Made by a program: the position numbers and the translations under genes. Of a stretch of DNA of 64,000 nucleotides, positions 25,701 to 34,846 are shown one piece after another; positions within the stretch are counted from its first letter, which is position 1, and every line of letters begins with the position of its first letter. The notes beneath the pieces are model-generated. The model was not told the DNA's origin. It did not search any database and was given only the letters and a program-made list of their open reading frames with translations. The stretch is from an uncultured Eubacteriales bacterium (GTDB lineage: Bacteria > Bacillota > Clostridia > Oscillospirales > CAG-272), in assembly GCA_934525675.1 (NCBI GenBank), contig CAKSZH010000013.1:1-64000 (forward strand), given 5' to 3'.

Positions 25701-26044
25701 ATAAAATACACATATTTTTCCGCCGTCTGGACACGCGGAACCACCGTCACCTTGAGCTCGACGGTCTTCTTCTTGTAGGTAATGGTCAGGGTCTGCTCGC
25801 CGAGGCGGTCCTTGTCATAGCCGGACACCTCAACGCCGCTGTCTGTCATGGCGACGGACTTGCCGTCCGCCGTCAGCATGCCGGCGGACAGATCCAGGTC
25901 GTTGCCCAGCACGAACACGGTCTGGGGCTTATGCGCCTGATCGACGGAAAGCTCCTTGACGCCGCCGGCACAGCCGGCAAAAGCAAAGAGCACCACGAGG
26001 GCAAGAAGAAGCAGCGCCGCAAGGGCGGAAAACTTGTTCTTCAT
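22715..26044 (-). CDS. large Ig-like-domain lipoprotein, last gene of the MoxR-VWA operon
   Basis: 1109 residues, start at 26044 with AAAGGAAACATATCCT upstream. Signal peptide with lipobox FAGC (Cys about residue 25). Residues about 30-285: three bacterial Ig-like (Big_3 type) repeats (e.g. LGNDLDLSAGMLTADGKSV; YFIGESVDAVSLRLKITKDDG; LDLTGFTLSMKSADG). Residues about 290-1109: a long alpha-helical region without recognised domain, Tyr-rich, ending YEYYHAVIEELKAGN. Surface-anchored by lipid. It lies 78 nt after the LRR lipoprotein gene of the same strand and is probably co-transcribed. Role unknown. Confidence 0.75.
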   Translation of the reverse strand: MKNKFSALAALLLLALVVLFAFAGCAGGVKELSVDQAHKPQTVFVLGNDLDLSAGMLTADGKSVAMTDSGVEVSGYDKDRLGEQTLTITYKKKTVELKVTVVPRVQTAEKYVYFIGESVDAVSLRLKITKDDGTSFSVAATDAGVTLTGFSSDKENDALTLEAVCQKDGEEYRGSFEVSVVNPSVSIKNPRKTNYGSHETELDLTGFTLSMKSADGKTTRNINNTDLVTEGFDPTLATKDNPYVTETIRVLYGTREMGSFEITVSYSNVSKVRDAAKEFAKLDWSEYKYTENGRMHLPAGTTDELGKSAMDTLEMYYGLTSKEKELIAQDDLDAIARLATVYGYNEWNAAVNRAYEGVFQIDLGSISYTCESFDAAKAGLAKLQAKSDDDTKLMLRYGTLLTNTELTDRCENTVIYKDAKMDGADVDLAVGHLVTIVYGSGFFNKVESVLEKMVSLPETLNVPADWKASDLPAYKDAIESAYQVVMDISFSDAGELGALEIVNNWREKKDFFDILYRYYYDVYTGEDKTASDAASKKIDEMTEVYLPGKMEELRVTVMSAMYVQAAMKKIVENISYSGDTVPSIMESSMFFSFYRDAVRESEELLATNDPMYLEVYSRVFAGAMTLLQNGECGYYKLLGTAAFDEGCIDVLQKYLDLWEAFGSDPSYAGTKEFGVKVNEMFLAFADLDPNRQYNVLHTINYLYGDPLEFTALYPNGENGLYSEFASFIYAYYLEQLGIKVDTEEESTAYDVFSGLLYSMECFANGDWTSFGTILSDVNGLYEKWSGADRVTFDTLLKPVLEKYNGYLSMFEAKTDGEGKTSYVFKRIDLGEYAEVFTQLEGELTRLQIAQLFIESLAEITGESVPLYLPYLASYEKARLLKEQILNCGDPEILRAYYFQPDGSDTALPLYNAVYDVDATTLRYLYSLGVDAEQYEKATDLRNFLKTYADYYWTTVSKTYPSFQDTIGNVFVMNADSIREMTNAFRALSADEQHLLLTLDSMNLYYGGLVLHFTENFKTSYQKLPDLASALFSVEIYTFTYRMNPDGVYTQTNGSQITFKQMLLDSWDEFAYGENGYRSLTEDERSVFDSYLGDMYEYYHAVIEELKAGN

Positions 26045-26122
26045 AGGATATGTTTCCTTTCTTTTTCAGAAAATCTCACGGGCAACGCGCATGGCGCCGC
26101 CGGGGTATTCGGAAATACTTTA

Positions 26123-28960
26123 TCAGTTGCGCTGATAGACCGCATACAGGCGGGTTCCGTCGGGCGCATTTTTCACATTTCCGGGAGTATACTCCGCAGA
26201 GGATGCATCCGGGACGGTCGACCAACCCGCAAAGGTCATGCCCTCTTTTCCGGGCGCGGTCAGAACGTTGCTCTGGTTGAGGTTCTTCGGATTTCCCGCT
26301 CCGATCACGAAGCTGACGGTTCCGTCCTCCCCGACCGCGGTGCCGAGTACAACGGGACGGTAGGAGGAATTCCACCGTTCGTCAAAGCCTGCGGGAATCT
26401 CCTCCCCGGCAAGGAAAACGGTGAGATTCGGGCAGCCGTAGAATGCGTGCGCACCGACCGAAGTGATTCCGGTGCCGAGCACGACGCCGGAAAGCCCCGT
26501 ACAACCGCGGAACGCCTGTTTACCGATCACCGTCAGGGTTTCGGGCAGGTTCAGTTCCGTCAGTCCCGTGCAGCCGAGGAACGCGGCGTCGCCGATCTCA
26601 CGGGCACCGCCGAGCTCCAGAACCTTCACGGAGGTACATTTGTAAAATGCGTATCTGCCGATGGTCTCAAGGCTTGCGGGCAGGCGGATCTTCTCCAGCG
26701 CGGAACACTGGTAGAACGCCTTTTCGCCGATGGAGACGAGCGCCGGGTCAAAATCCACTGCGGCAAGCGAGGTGCATTTGTAGAACGCCTTGTCGCCGAT
26801 ACCGGTCACCGACGAACCGAGCGCCACGCCGCGGAGCGTCGTCATACCGGAGAACGCCTGCTCTCCGATCAGGGAAACGCCGGAGCCGATCACGAGGTAA
26901 TCCATGCCGCCGGTCATCTGCAGGGCGGTCGCGCGGTCGGTGTAGGTATACACACAGCCGTAGAACGCGAACGCGCCGATTTCACGGACGCTGTCGGGGA
27001 TTACCAGGCGGTTCTCTTCGCTCTCCCCGTCCTCGGAAACCAACCGGCACTTGTAGAACGCGGAGCGTCCGATGCGGGTCAGTCCCTCCGGGAATTCCGG
27101 AAGCACCAGCGAATCGCAATGGTAGAAGGTATAATCTTTGATCTCGGTAATTCCCGCGGGGAGGTTGACGGAAGACAGCAGTCTGCACTTGTAGAACGCA
27201 CCTCTGCCGATCACCCGCACGGTTTCGGGGAGAATGACTCCCGTCACACCGACGCAGTTGTAGAATGCATAATCCGCGATACCGACGGTACCCTCCGCAA
27301 CCGCGACCGTGCCGTAGGCACCGTCGCTCTTGCAGTCCACCAGCCAGTTGCCGGCGTACACATCGCGCTTCGCGTTTTCATAGATTCCGGACTTCCGGAA
27401 GGCGTACTGTCCGATCGACCGCACGCAGTCCGGCATTGTCACGAGTTTGAGTGAGGAGCAGGAGTAGAAGGCATATCTGCCGATCGTCTCAAGGCTGCTC
27501 TCGCCGAGTCCGCTCGACTGGGAGCGGTCATAGGAACCGAGAATGACGTTGGTCAGAGCAACGCAACCGAGGAACGCATCGTCTCCGATCTCTCTCACGC
27601 GCTTGCCGATGATAACGGCGTTCAGCTTCTTGCAGTTGGAGAACGCGCCGGTACCGATATACAAAAGGCTGTCGGGAAGCGTCAGGCGGTCGTCGAAATA
27701 CTCACAGCCCGAGAGCGCGTACTCCGCGATGCCGACGGTTCCGTCCGCAATCGTCATGCCGCGCATGTCGCCGTTCTTCACACCGAGGAACCATCCGCCG
27801 ACGTACACGGCGTTTTCCTTGGCACCGTCAAACAGTGCGGTGGAGGCAAACGCGTTCTTACCGATCCGTGTCAGCGACGCGCCGATGCCGGTGACCTCGG
27901 AAAGTGAGGTACAGCCGGAAAACGCTTTCTCGCCTATCCCGGTCAGCGCTTCGCCGACGCGGATGCTGCCGAGCGACGTGCACGCGCCGAACGCGCCGTC
28001 TCCGATTTCGGTCACACCGGAACCGAGACTGACCGACGCAAGCGCGATACAGCCGTTGAAAGCGTTGGCAGGAACGACGCCGAGCCCGTTTCCGATGGTC
28101 ACGGAAGACAGGGACAGGCAGTCCACAAACGCACTCTCGCCGAGTTCTGTCAGGCTGTCGGGAAGCGTGACGGAGGTGAGTGCCTCACAACCGCCGAATG
28201 CCGCCTCGCCGATGCTTGCCGTCTTACTTCCGAAGGTGACGGCGGGAAGCTTGCGGCAATATTCAAACGCCTGCTTGCCGATCGTTGTCACACTGTCCGG
28301 AATACGGAGCGGTTTGGTAAACGCGCGGCAGCTCTGGAACGCCGAAACGCCGATCTCGGTCAGGGTATCGGGAAGATCCACACCGGTCAGGTAAGAGCAG
28401 TTTGCAAACGCCTGCTTGCCGATGGAGGTGATTCCCTCCCCCAGGTGCACATAAGTGACAGCACCCGAGTTATAGAAGGCGCGGTCTGCGATCCCCGTGA
28501 CCGGGAGACCGCGATAGGTGGTAGGAACCGTGATCTCCCCCTCCGCCGAGCCGACGCCGGATACCAGGAAAGAACGTCCGTCGGTCGAAAGCGTAAAGGC
28601 AAGACCCGTTTCCTTTTCACGGACGAAGGTCAGGGGTTCCGACCAGGCGGAATCCGACCGTCCCTCCTCCGAATCCTTGGCAACCGCCCGGACGCGGATG
28701 GTGTAGGTACCTTCCGCGAGGCGCTCCAGAGAATATTCGTTTTTGCCGGAGTCCTTCTGGACCTTTTCTTTGCCGTCGTTGATCTCCACGGTGTAGTACG
28801 CCGCGCCGCCGACGGGTTTCCAGGAAAGCGTCAGCGTGATCTGATCGACCGCGACCCTTGCGGGGGTCGCAAGAGCGCGTCCCGCGCAGGAAGAAAGAAG
28901 CAGGGTCAGCCCAAGGGCGAGGGAAAGACAGAGCAAAATCAGGCTTACGTGTTTTTTCAT
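26123..28960 (-). CDS. FN3 / leucine-rich-repeat (BspA-like) lipoprotein
   Basis: 945 residues. Start at 28960, overlapping the stop of the VWA gene by 4 nt (ATGA), with GGGAGG upstream. Lipobox LSSC (Cys about residue 25). Residues 35-115: a fibronectin-III-like domain (LTLSWKPVGGAAYYTVEI). Residues about 125-870: some 25-30 LRR_5 units of the 'I.DRAFYNCSSLTSVTLPDSLTEIGESAF' kind, the BspA/TpLRR class. C-terminus: an InlB-type (Flg_new) repeat ending FAGWSTVPD ... LYAVYQRN. A surface-exposed binding or adhesion protein. Translational coupling to the VWA gene argues that it is part of the same machine. Confidence 0.8.
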   Translation of the reverse strand: MKKHVSLILLCLSLALGLTLLLSSCAGRALATPARVAVDQITLTLSWKPVGGAAYYTVEINDGKEKVQKDSGKNEYSLERLAEGTYTIRVRAVAKDSEEGRSDSAWSEPLTFVREKETGLAFTLSTDGRSFLVSGVGSAEGEITVPTTYRGLPVTGIADRAFYNSGAVTYVHLGEGITSIGKQAFANCSYLTGVDLPDTLTEIGVSAFQSCRAFTKPLRIPDSVTTIGKQAFEYCRKLPAVTFGSKTASIGEAAFGGCEALTSVTLPDSLTELGESAFVDCLSLSSVTIGNGLGVVPANAFNGCIALASVSLGSGVTEIGDGAFGACTSLGSIRVGEALTGIGEKAFSGCTSLSEVTGIGASLTRIGKNAFASTALFDGAKENAVYVGGWFLGVKNGDMRGMTIADGTVGIAEYALSGCEYFDDRLTLPDSLLYIGTGAFSNCKKLNAVIIGKRVREIGDDAFLGCVALTNVILGSYDRSQSSGLGESSLETIGRYAFYSCSSLKLVTMPDCVRSIGQYAFRKSGIYENAKRDVYAGNWLVDCKSDGAYGTVAVAEGTVGIADYAFYNCVGVTGVILPETVRVIGRGAFYKCRLLSSVNLPAGITEIKDYTFYHCDSLVLPEFPEGLTRIGRSAFYKCRLVSEDGESEENRLVIPDSVREIGAFAFYGCVYTYTDRATALQMTGGMDYLVIGSGVSLIGEQAFSGMTTLRGVALGSSVTGIGDKAFYKCTSLAAVDFDPALVSIGEKAFYQCSALEKIRLPASLETIGRYAFYKCTSVKVLELGGAREIGDAAFLGCTGLTELNLPETLTVIGKQAFRGCTGLSGVVLGTGITSVGAHAFYGCPNLTVFLAGEEIPAGFDERWNSSYRPVVLGTAVGEDGTVSFVIGAGNPKNLNQSNVLTAPGKEGMTFAGWSTVPDASSAEYTPGNVKNAPDGTRLYAVYQRN

Positions 28961-31776
28961 TCCGTTTTTCCTCCCTTTCCGGTATTTTCCGCGTCGGACC
29001 GCTCGCCCGCAAGCTGTTTCAGCTCGCGCCGGTCGCGCAGAATTTCATGGGGCCACTTGAATTTGAACTTGCGGACCGCAATGTCAAGGAGCACGCACAC
29101 GATGGCGATGATGAGGAACACCATCCGCGGATCGGTCGTTTTGGCATAAGTCTTCGCAAAGGATGCATACGCTTCCACCGGATCGGTGATGACCTCGCCG
29201 TTGCCGCCCCCGGCAAGAGAACGGAGCAGAAGCGTGCCCTCATCTGCCGCGCGGAATGCGTCATATTCTTCCGAATAGGAGAAGGTTTCGTAAACCGTCC
29301 GCTCGGCAACCGTGTTGCCTGCCGCGTCCTTCTTTTCAACAAGGATACGGTAAAGTCCGCCGCGCATGATGTGGAAGCCAAAGCCCACATTGTCGCCGAC
29401 CGGCGTGACGGGGACGTCGCCGCCGTAGAAATCCATGGCGGTGTCGGTAAGCGGTTTCACGGTGACAAGCACGCTCTCACCCTCGGCAAGCTGTGTGAAA
29501 ACGTCAAGACGCGTCGTGTAGTTGTCCTTGTTGGTCTTGAGAATCAGGTTCAGCCGGTCCGCCTCGATGGTATCGTCCGGCGCAAGGCTTTCCGCAATGT
29601 TCTTGATGAGCTGGACACCGACGGGATCGGTCACGAAATCACGCGACCACGCACCGCCGAGATCCGACAGAAAGCTGCCGACGCGTCCCGCGCCGAAATC
29701 CCATTCGGCGTAGATCGGGACATAGTCGTAATTGAGCGGGACCTTTGCACCGTCCTTCGCCTTGGTACCGTAGTACCCGCGGAGCACGGGAATCTTCATG
29801 GTGGAGTCAATGCCGACAAACACGGAGGTCTGATCCTTGACCTTCGGCGTAAACTCAATGTTGTCGCAGATCTCGGACAGCGTGACCTCGGCAAGATCCT
29901 CGCGGGCGCAGGTCGTGATGCGGTCCAGGTCGGACAGAGGAATATCGTAGAAATTGCCGTGTCCCATTGTGACCGCCTTCTTAAGGTCCTCCCGGCTGCC
30001 GCTCGTCATGCCGACCGCAAAGATGGACATGGTGGTGTTGTTCTGGTTGTAGTTGTAGGAAATGTACTTGCCGTAATATTCCTGATCTCCCTGCTCCGGC
30101 TGTTCCAGAGGATCGGAGGGGTTACCGTCGGTCACCAGCACGATGTGCCGCCGCTCGACCGGAATGGGGGCAAGCGCTCTGCCGGCACGGTCGATCGCAC
30201 CGGAGAACACGGTACCGCCCTGCCCTGCCGCACCGCCGCCATCCTGATTCCCCGCAAGAGCGCGGATGGTATCTAAGATCCGGTCACGCTGGGAGACCGG
30301 CATCACGCTGATCTCCTCGGTCGCGGAAGTGCTGAAGGTCATGACGCCGCAATAATCGCGGTCGGTCAGCGTATTCAGAATGCCTTCCGCCGCCTTGAGC
30401 GCCGCTTCGTATCTGCCGCTGCTCATGGAGCCGGAAGCGTCCACGACGATCATAACGGCAACAGGGGGTGTGTAGTCAATGACCTGCACGGGAAGCATCT
30501 GCTGGAACAGGCTGTCCGCCATATCCGTACGGTTATACGCATGGGGGATGAGGGTCACGCCGTCGGGTGCCAGATCGTTCTTGCCACCTGCGGTGAAGAG
30601 TCCGCCGCCGAGGTTGTAAACGTAGTCATACAGCGACTCAACAAAGTTTTCGGGCATTTCCGCGCCGCAAAGGTCCGCGTTGGACAGGTTGACCAGCACG
30701 ACCTCCTCATAGGCGGAAAGCTCACGCGCGTCCTTCGGGATCAGGTCGGGGTCCGTGTGGATATTGACCACCGTCACCTCGTGATCCTCTCCGAGGATGG
30801 AGGCAAGCGTATCCGCTTCGCCCCGGATGTTCTCCAGTACCAGAATGTGTTCCAGCACGGGAATATTGATGTAGGAATGATAGAGGTTGTTGTCCGCCAC
30901 GGTGTCGGAGCCCGTGACCGTTTCCAGATCAAACCGGAGGTCATGGACACCGGCGGACTGGAAGACGTGCGGAACCTCGACCGTCTGGATTCCGTTTTTG
31001 AGTGTGATCTGGTTGGAACTGCTGTGGTAGCCCATATCCGAGACGTTGACGGTCACGGTCTCCTCTGCGCGGAGGTTGGTCTCCACCGTCAGCGTGATCT
31101 TGACCTCCTGCCCGACCACGATCTTGTCTTCGGGCATTTTGGCGTCAACGATCTGAATTTCGGGGTGCGCGGCGTTCGGGAACTCCACGGTGTCCACCTT
31201 GATCCCGCTCGCCGCGGCAAGCTTGACAGCGGAAAGCGCTTCCCCGTCGGTCTCAAAGCCGTCGGAAAGAATCAGAATCTTTGCCGTCTTGGGGTTGGAA
31301 AACTGCTCCGACGCAAAGCGGACGGCGGACGCGATGTCGGTCGCCGAGGTATCCGGCTTGTCGGCGGAAAGATACTGGCGGTAGGTGTCGCGGGTGTTCG
31401 AGGACAGCGGCGCGGCATAGACCGTATCGTAGCCGAAGGTGATGACACCGACCTTGTAGTTCTTGTCGCAGGCATCGATCACGGTGCGGACGAAGTCGTC
31501 GCGGGATTCCGCCGACTCACTGCCGCTGTCGGACACATCGACGAGCACGAGAAGCTCGTTGTTCTTGTTGGGAAGCTCGTAGGAGAAGGAAATTCCGGCG
31601 ACCAGGAGAACGCAGAGCGTCACCGCGAGCGCGTGGGTCACGACGGAGATGACGCGGTTGCGCGTCCGGCGGAATTTCTTCGCAAGCCGGAAAAACGGAA
31701 TGAGGGTGAGCGCAAGCGCGGGGATGAGCAGGAGAAGCAGCCACGGGCGGGCAAAATCAATTTGGAAGTGTGACAT
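28957..31776 (-). CDS. membrane protein with two VWA domains and a glutamine-amidotransferase-like fold
   Basis: 939 residues, start at 31776 with GAAAGGAGATTGCA upstream. Two N-terminal membrane helices (PWLLLLLIPALALTLIPFF and VTHALAVTLCVLLVAGISF). A first VWA-like domain (LLVLVDVSDSGSES, residues about 70-190). An Ig-like segment (about 195-290). A class-I GAT-like segment (ILVLENIRGEADTLASILG; GGGLFTAGG). A second VWA with intact MIDAS (VVDASGSMSSG, about residue 430). A C-terminal membrane helix (MVFLIIAIVCVLLDIAV). This is the large BatA/B-like partner commonly seen with MoxR and DUF58 genes. It probably displays metal-dependent binding domains on the outer membrane face. Confidence 0.8.
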   Translation of the reverse strand: MSHFQIDFARPWLLLLLIPALALTLIPFFRLAKKFRRTRNRVISVVTHALAVTLCVLLVAGISFSYELPNKNNELLVLVDVSDSGSESAESRDDFVRTVIDACDKNYKVGVITFGYDTVYAAPLSSNTRDTYRQYLSADKPDTSATDIASAVRFASEQFSNPKTAKILILSDGFETDGEALSAVKLAAASGIKVDTVEFPNAAHPEIQIVDAKMPEDKIVVGQEVKITLTVETNLRAEETVTVNVSDMGYHSSSNQITLKNGIQTVEVPHVFQSAGVHDLRFDLETVTGSDTVADNNLYHSYINIPVLEHILVLENIRGEADTLASILGEDHEVTVVNIHTDPDLIPKDARELSAYEEVVLVNLSNADLCGAEMPENFVESLYDYVYNLGGGLFTAGGKNDLAPDGVTLIPHAYNRTDMADSLFQQMLPVQVIDYTPPVAVMIVVDASGSMSSGRYEAALKAAEGILNTLTDRDYCGVMTFSTSATEEISVMPVSQRDRILDTIRALAGNQDGGGAAGQGGTVFSGAIDRAGRALAPIPVERRHIVLVTDGNPSDPLEQPEQGDQEYYGKYISYNYNQNNTTMSIFAVGMTSGSREDLKKAVTMGHGNFYDIPLSDLDRITTCAREDLAEVTLSEICDNIEFTPKVKDQTSVFVGIDSTMKIPVLRGYYGTKAKDGAKVPLNYDYVPIYAEWDFGAGRVGSFLSDLGGAWSRDFVTDPVGVQLIKNIAESLAPDDTIEADRLNLILKTNKDNYTTRLDVFTQLAEGESVLVTVKPLTDTAMDFYGGDVPVTPVGDNVGFGFHIMRGGLYRILVEKKDAAGNTVAERTVYETFSYSEEYDAFRAADEGTLLLRSLAGGGNGEVITDPVEAYASFAKTYAKTTDPRMVFLIIAIVCVLLDIAVRKFKFKWPHEILRDRRELKQLAGERSDAENTGKGGKTE

Positions 31777-31790
31777 TGCAATCTCCTTTC

Positions 31791-33725
31791 TTACTGGTTA
31801 TTTTCCCGTGCATGGAGCCACCATTCCAGGCACAGAAGCAGGAGCGCCGCCGCGGCAATCCACAGAAGCAGGTCATAGTTGACCTCCACCGTCGTCGTTT
31901 CACTGCGGAGGAGCGGAAGCTCGTCCACCCGGCGGGAAAGGTTACTCTGTTCTTTCGGAATATGCACAAAGAACTGTTCGACCTGCGCCTCGCCCTTCAT
32001 GTTGATCTGGGTCAGCGTGTAGTCGCCCGGCTGGTTGACCGTCACGGTCGCGGGAAGCACACCAAAGGTCGTCTTGGAGAAGCCGGGACCGTCCAGCGTC
32101 AGTCCGTCGCCGCGGGCGTTGACCGTCACCGTGTCTCCGACCTCATAGGCGTTGCCCGTCAGGGTCGCCGGGAGGAAATAGGAATAAATGTTGTATACCA
32201 GCATGGGGAAATCCACCACGGCGCCGAGGCTGGAGTAATTCAGGTCGAGCGCCAGGACAATGACCTTTTCGCGGTTGTCCTCCCGGAGAAGGATCACCGG
32301 GTCGCCGTGATAGTACATCAGTTCCTCATAGCCGTCGTTTGACAGAATCTTGCGGTATTTCGCCACCGTGATCCGGTCGGGGTTCATGTTTGCGATAATG
32401 GGGTGCGACTGACCGGATGCCAGCGTGGAATCGCTGTCCACCGTCACCGTATCGCCGAGACGCAGTCCGCTTCCTTCGGGAGCCGCGTCGGGGTCGATCA
32501 GGATCACAACGCCGTCGGTCGGAAGGATTTCCGGCATTTTATGCTCGAAGATGTACAGGTCATAGCCCTCAGTCGCCGCAGAGGCGGGAGAGACTTCGTT
32601 AATCTCTATATTGTAAAGATTCTTCTCGGTCTGGCGGAGCGTGCGGAGGATACCGGAGAAGAAGTTGTTCGGCTTGGTACTTGCGTACTGAATCCTCAGA
32701 ACCGGCTTTTCGCCGCCGTAGACGTTGTAGGTGTTGTCTTTCTCAAAGCTGTCCGCCTCGTCCACGTGAACATACATATATTCAAAGGAAACGATCGGTT
32801 CGCTGTTGCCGTCAAAGTCCTCGGTCGTGAAGGTAAGGGTCTTTTCCGGCATGGCATCGCTGAAGTACTCGGTCTTGACCGCGGTCAGATTCTTGCCGGG
32901 CGAGGTGACCTTGCCGTCCTTGTCGGTCTTCTTGTTGACCCCGAACAGCTCGCACACCACGGAGACGGATTTGGATCTGCCGAAGCAGCCGACTTCCACG
33001 GAGAAGGAATAATTGTTGGTATCAAGCAGTGTGGGCTTGCAGTCCAGCACTGCGACGTTCCAGTCGTTCTCGCCGGACACATCCACCACGGTGAACGCGC
33101 CCTTGTCGATGTACTCGGTACCCGTGAAGAGCACCACCTCGGATTCGGAGTTGCGCGCGAGAATCTCCTCGGCGAGCTTTGCCGCGCCGTCAAGGTCGGC
33201 ACTGCCGAATCCGCACTTGGTACTGCCCTCGGTGAGCGCGTTCAGCTGAGAACGCACTTCATCCAGATTTTCCGCGGTGGCGCGGGAGATGAGCAGGTAC
33301 GCGTCGGAATCCGCCACGATGACGGAAATCGCACCGTCGCCGTCCGCAAGCGTGGTCTCGGCGAGGTCCTTCACCTGCTTCACCGCGCGCTCAAACCGGC
33401 TCTCGCCGTCCGACGTCACCAGCATGCTTGCCGACGCGTCGATGATGGCAATCTTTTCGTTTTTTGGGGTCGTCGTCTCCTGCGGAATGACCGGCTGCGC
33501 AAGCAACAGCCCGAACGCAGTGAGGGCAAGCAGCTGGCAGAGGAAAATCAGAATGTTACGCAGCTTGCTGACCGGGAGGCGCTTTTTTCTGTACTTCAGA
33601 CTCAGCTTCCAGACGTAGGTACTGGAAACGAATTTCTGCTGATAATTCGGCTTGATGAGGTAGATAAAGATCAGTACCAGCACACCGGCAAGACCTATCA
33701 GACCGAGCGGAAGGAGTAAACTCAT
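31791..33725 (-). CDS. BatA-type VWA membrane protein
   Basis: 644 residues; the start at 33725 overlaps the DUF58 stop (ATGA). N-terminal membrane helices at 3-24 and 57-78, bracketing the basic VWKLSLKYRKKRLPVSKLRN loop typical of BatA N-terminal domains. VWA domain from about residue 92, with MIDAS DASAS (IIDASASMLV). Beta-rich extracellular region. C-terminal helix LLLWIAAAALLLLCLEWWL followed by a short basic tail. Acts with the MoxR ATPase and DUF58 protein in the conserved MoxR-DUF58-BatA module. Only 14 nt separate it from the second VWA gene. Confidence 0.8.
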   Translation of the reverse strand: MSLLLPLGLIGLAGVLVLIFIYLIKPNYQQKFVSSTYVWKLSLKYRKKRLPVSKLRNILIFLCQLLALTAFGLLLAQPVIPQETTTPKNEKIAIIDASASMLVTSDGESRFERAVKQVKDLAETTLADGDGAISVIVADSDAYLLISRATAENLDEVRSQLNALTEGSTKCGFGSADLDGAAKLAEEILARNSESEVVLFTGTEYIDKGAFTVVDVSGENDWNVAVLDCKPTLLDTNNYSFSVEVGCFGRSKSVSVVCELFGVNKKTDKDGKVTSPGKNLTAVKTEYFSDAMPEKTLTFTTEDFDGNSEPIVSFEYMYVHVDEADSFEKDNTYNVYGGEKPVLRIQYASTKPNNFFSGILRTLRQTEKNLYNIEINEVSPASAATEGYDLYIFEHKMPEILPTDGVVILIDPDAAPEGSGLRLGDTVTVDSDSTLASGQSHPIIANMNPDRITVAKYRKILSNDGYEELMYYHGDPVILLREDNREKVIVLALDLNYSSLGAVVDFPMLVYNIYSYFLPATLTGNAYEVGDTVTVNARGDGLTLDGPGFSKTTFGVLPATVTVNQPGDYTLTQINMKGEAQVEQFFVHIPKEQSNLSRRVDELPLLRSETTTVEVNYDLLLWIAAAALLLLCLEWWLHARENNQ

Positions 33726-34618
33726 TTCATGATACCTGCTTTCAGAAGCTCGCCGAAGATCACGCGCTCGATCGGCTCCTTGGTATTAACCGTGAAGTAA
33801 CCGGCGTCACGCGACGAGCAAAAGGTTTTGATTCCGTCAAGAAAATCACGCATCGCCTCGCTGTATGCCGAAAGCAGACCCGCGTTGATCTTGAGGCGCA
33901 TATTGCGCTCATCGAACAGGTCCACCGCCTCGGAATCCATCAGATTGACGTTTCCGGAATACGAGGGATCCAGCTCGTCGGGCGTCAGGATCTGCAGAAG
34001 CAGAACCTGTCTTTGCTTGTATTTCAGATAATCCACCGCCTTCTTCCAGTCGTTTTCGGTGAAGAAGTCGGAAATAATCACACTGAGACCGTCCCGGCTT
34101 CCGGTCTCGGTACCGGTCACCGCCGCGGCAATATCCACGTCCCCGTCGAATTCCGTTTCCTCAAGGGAGGAAATGGCGCGGAAAAACGCTTTTTTCCCGA
34201 CAAGCGTCCCGAACGGATCCTCCGCCCGGTCGCCCTTCATCAGTTTGAAGGACACCTTGTCGGTGTTATGTACGGACAGAAAACCGAGTGCCGCCGCCGC
34301 GGCAATGGCGTAAGCGCCCTTCTTCTGATTGACCTTGCCCATGGAGGCGGAACAGTCAAGGAAGATCTGGGTGTGCATCTGCCGCTCGTCCGTGAAGAGC
34401 TTGAGAAAATATTTTTCAAACCGGCTGTACAGATTCCAGTCGATCCGGCGGATGTCGTCGCCGAGCATATACTCCCGGTAATCCGCGAATTCCACCGTCT
34501 GACCGTAGGTCTTGACAAGATGTTTCCCACCGAAGAAGCCTTCGAGGTCGCGGCGAAGCGTGAGCGCGCAGGTTTCCAATCTGGAAAAGAACGCGTCGTT
34601 GAGATAAGAGGTCTTCAT
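33722..34618 (-). CDS. DUF58 family protein
   Basis: 298 residues, soluble. It has the DUF58 signature YREYMLGDDIRRIDWNLYSRFEKYFLKLFTD (about residues 47-77; here the usual aromatic/basic pattern is present) and a degenerate VWA-like fold with DCSASMG (about residue 88). The partner genes are MoxR upstream and the VWA protein downstream, with which it overlaps by 4 nt. In characterised relatives the trio serves as a chaperone or metal-insertion type system; here the client is unknown. Confidence 0.85.
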   Translation of the reverse strand: MKTSYLNDAFFSRLETCALTLRRDLEGFFGGKHLVKTYGQTVEFADYREYMLGDDIRRIDWNLYSRFEKYFLKLFTDERQMHTQIFLDCSASMGKVNQKKGAYAIAAAAALGFLSVHNTDKVSFKLMKGDRAEDPFGTLVGKKAFFRAISSLEETEFDGDVDIAAAVTGTETGSRDGLSVIISDFFTENDWKKAVDYLKYKQRQVLLLQILTPDELDPSYSGNVNLMDSEAVDLFDERNMRLKINAGLLSAYSEAMRDFLDGIKTFCSSRDAGYFTVNTKEPIERVIFGELLKAGIMK

Positions 34619-34846
34619 GCGTTAAAAACCCGTCTTTTGCGCTTTTTCTCTCTGTGCAAAAGTTCCTTTCTTTCGTATCCTGCGGTCATCGGCACCCGAA
34701 AAGGGTTTTAGCCCTTCCCCGGTACCGGCTCCCGCAAAACGGCGGAGCCGTCCAAGCCTGAACGCTCCGCCGCCACCTGCCCCGCGGGGGCAGGTGGCGA
34801 GATGGCGCGGGACACAGGCGTCCCGCCTCGGAGATTCACGGGCTTC
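34619..34846. other. 228-nt spacer with two adjacent palindromes inside the operon
   Basis: GGCGGAGC (34741-34748) pairs with GCTCCGCC (34764-34771), immediately followed by the perfect 12-bp hairpin GCCACCTGCCCC / GGGGCAGGTGGC (34772-34798). No T run on the minus strand. It lies between moxR and the DUF58 gene, where it could lower downstream expression or stabilise the moxR message. No gene seen. Confidence 0.5.
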
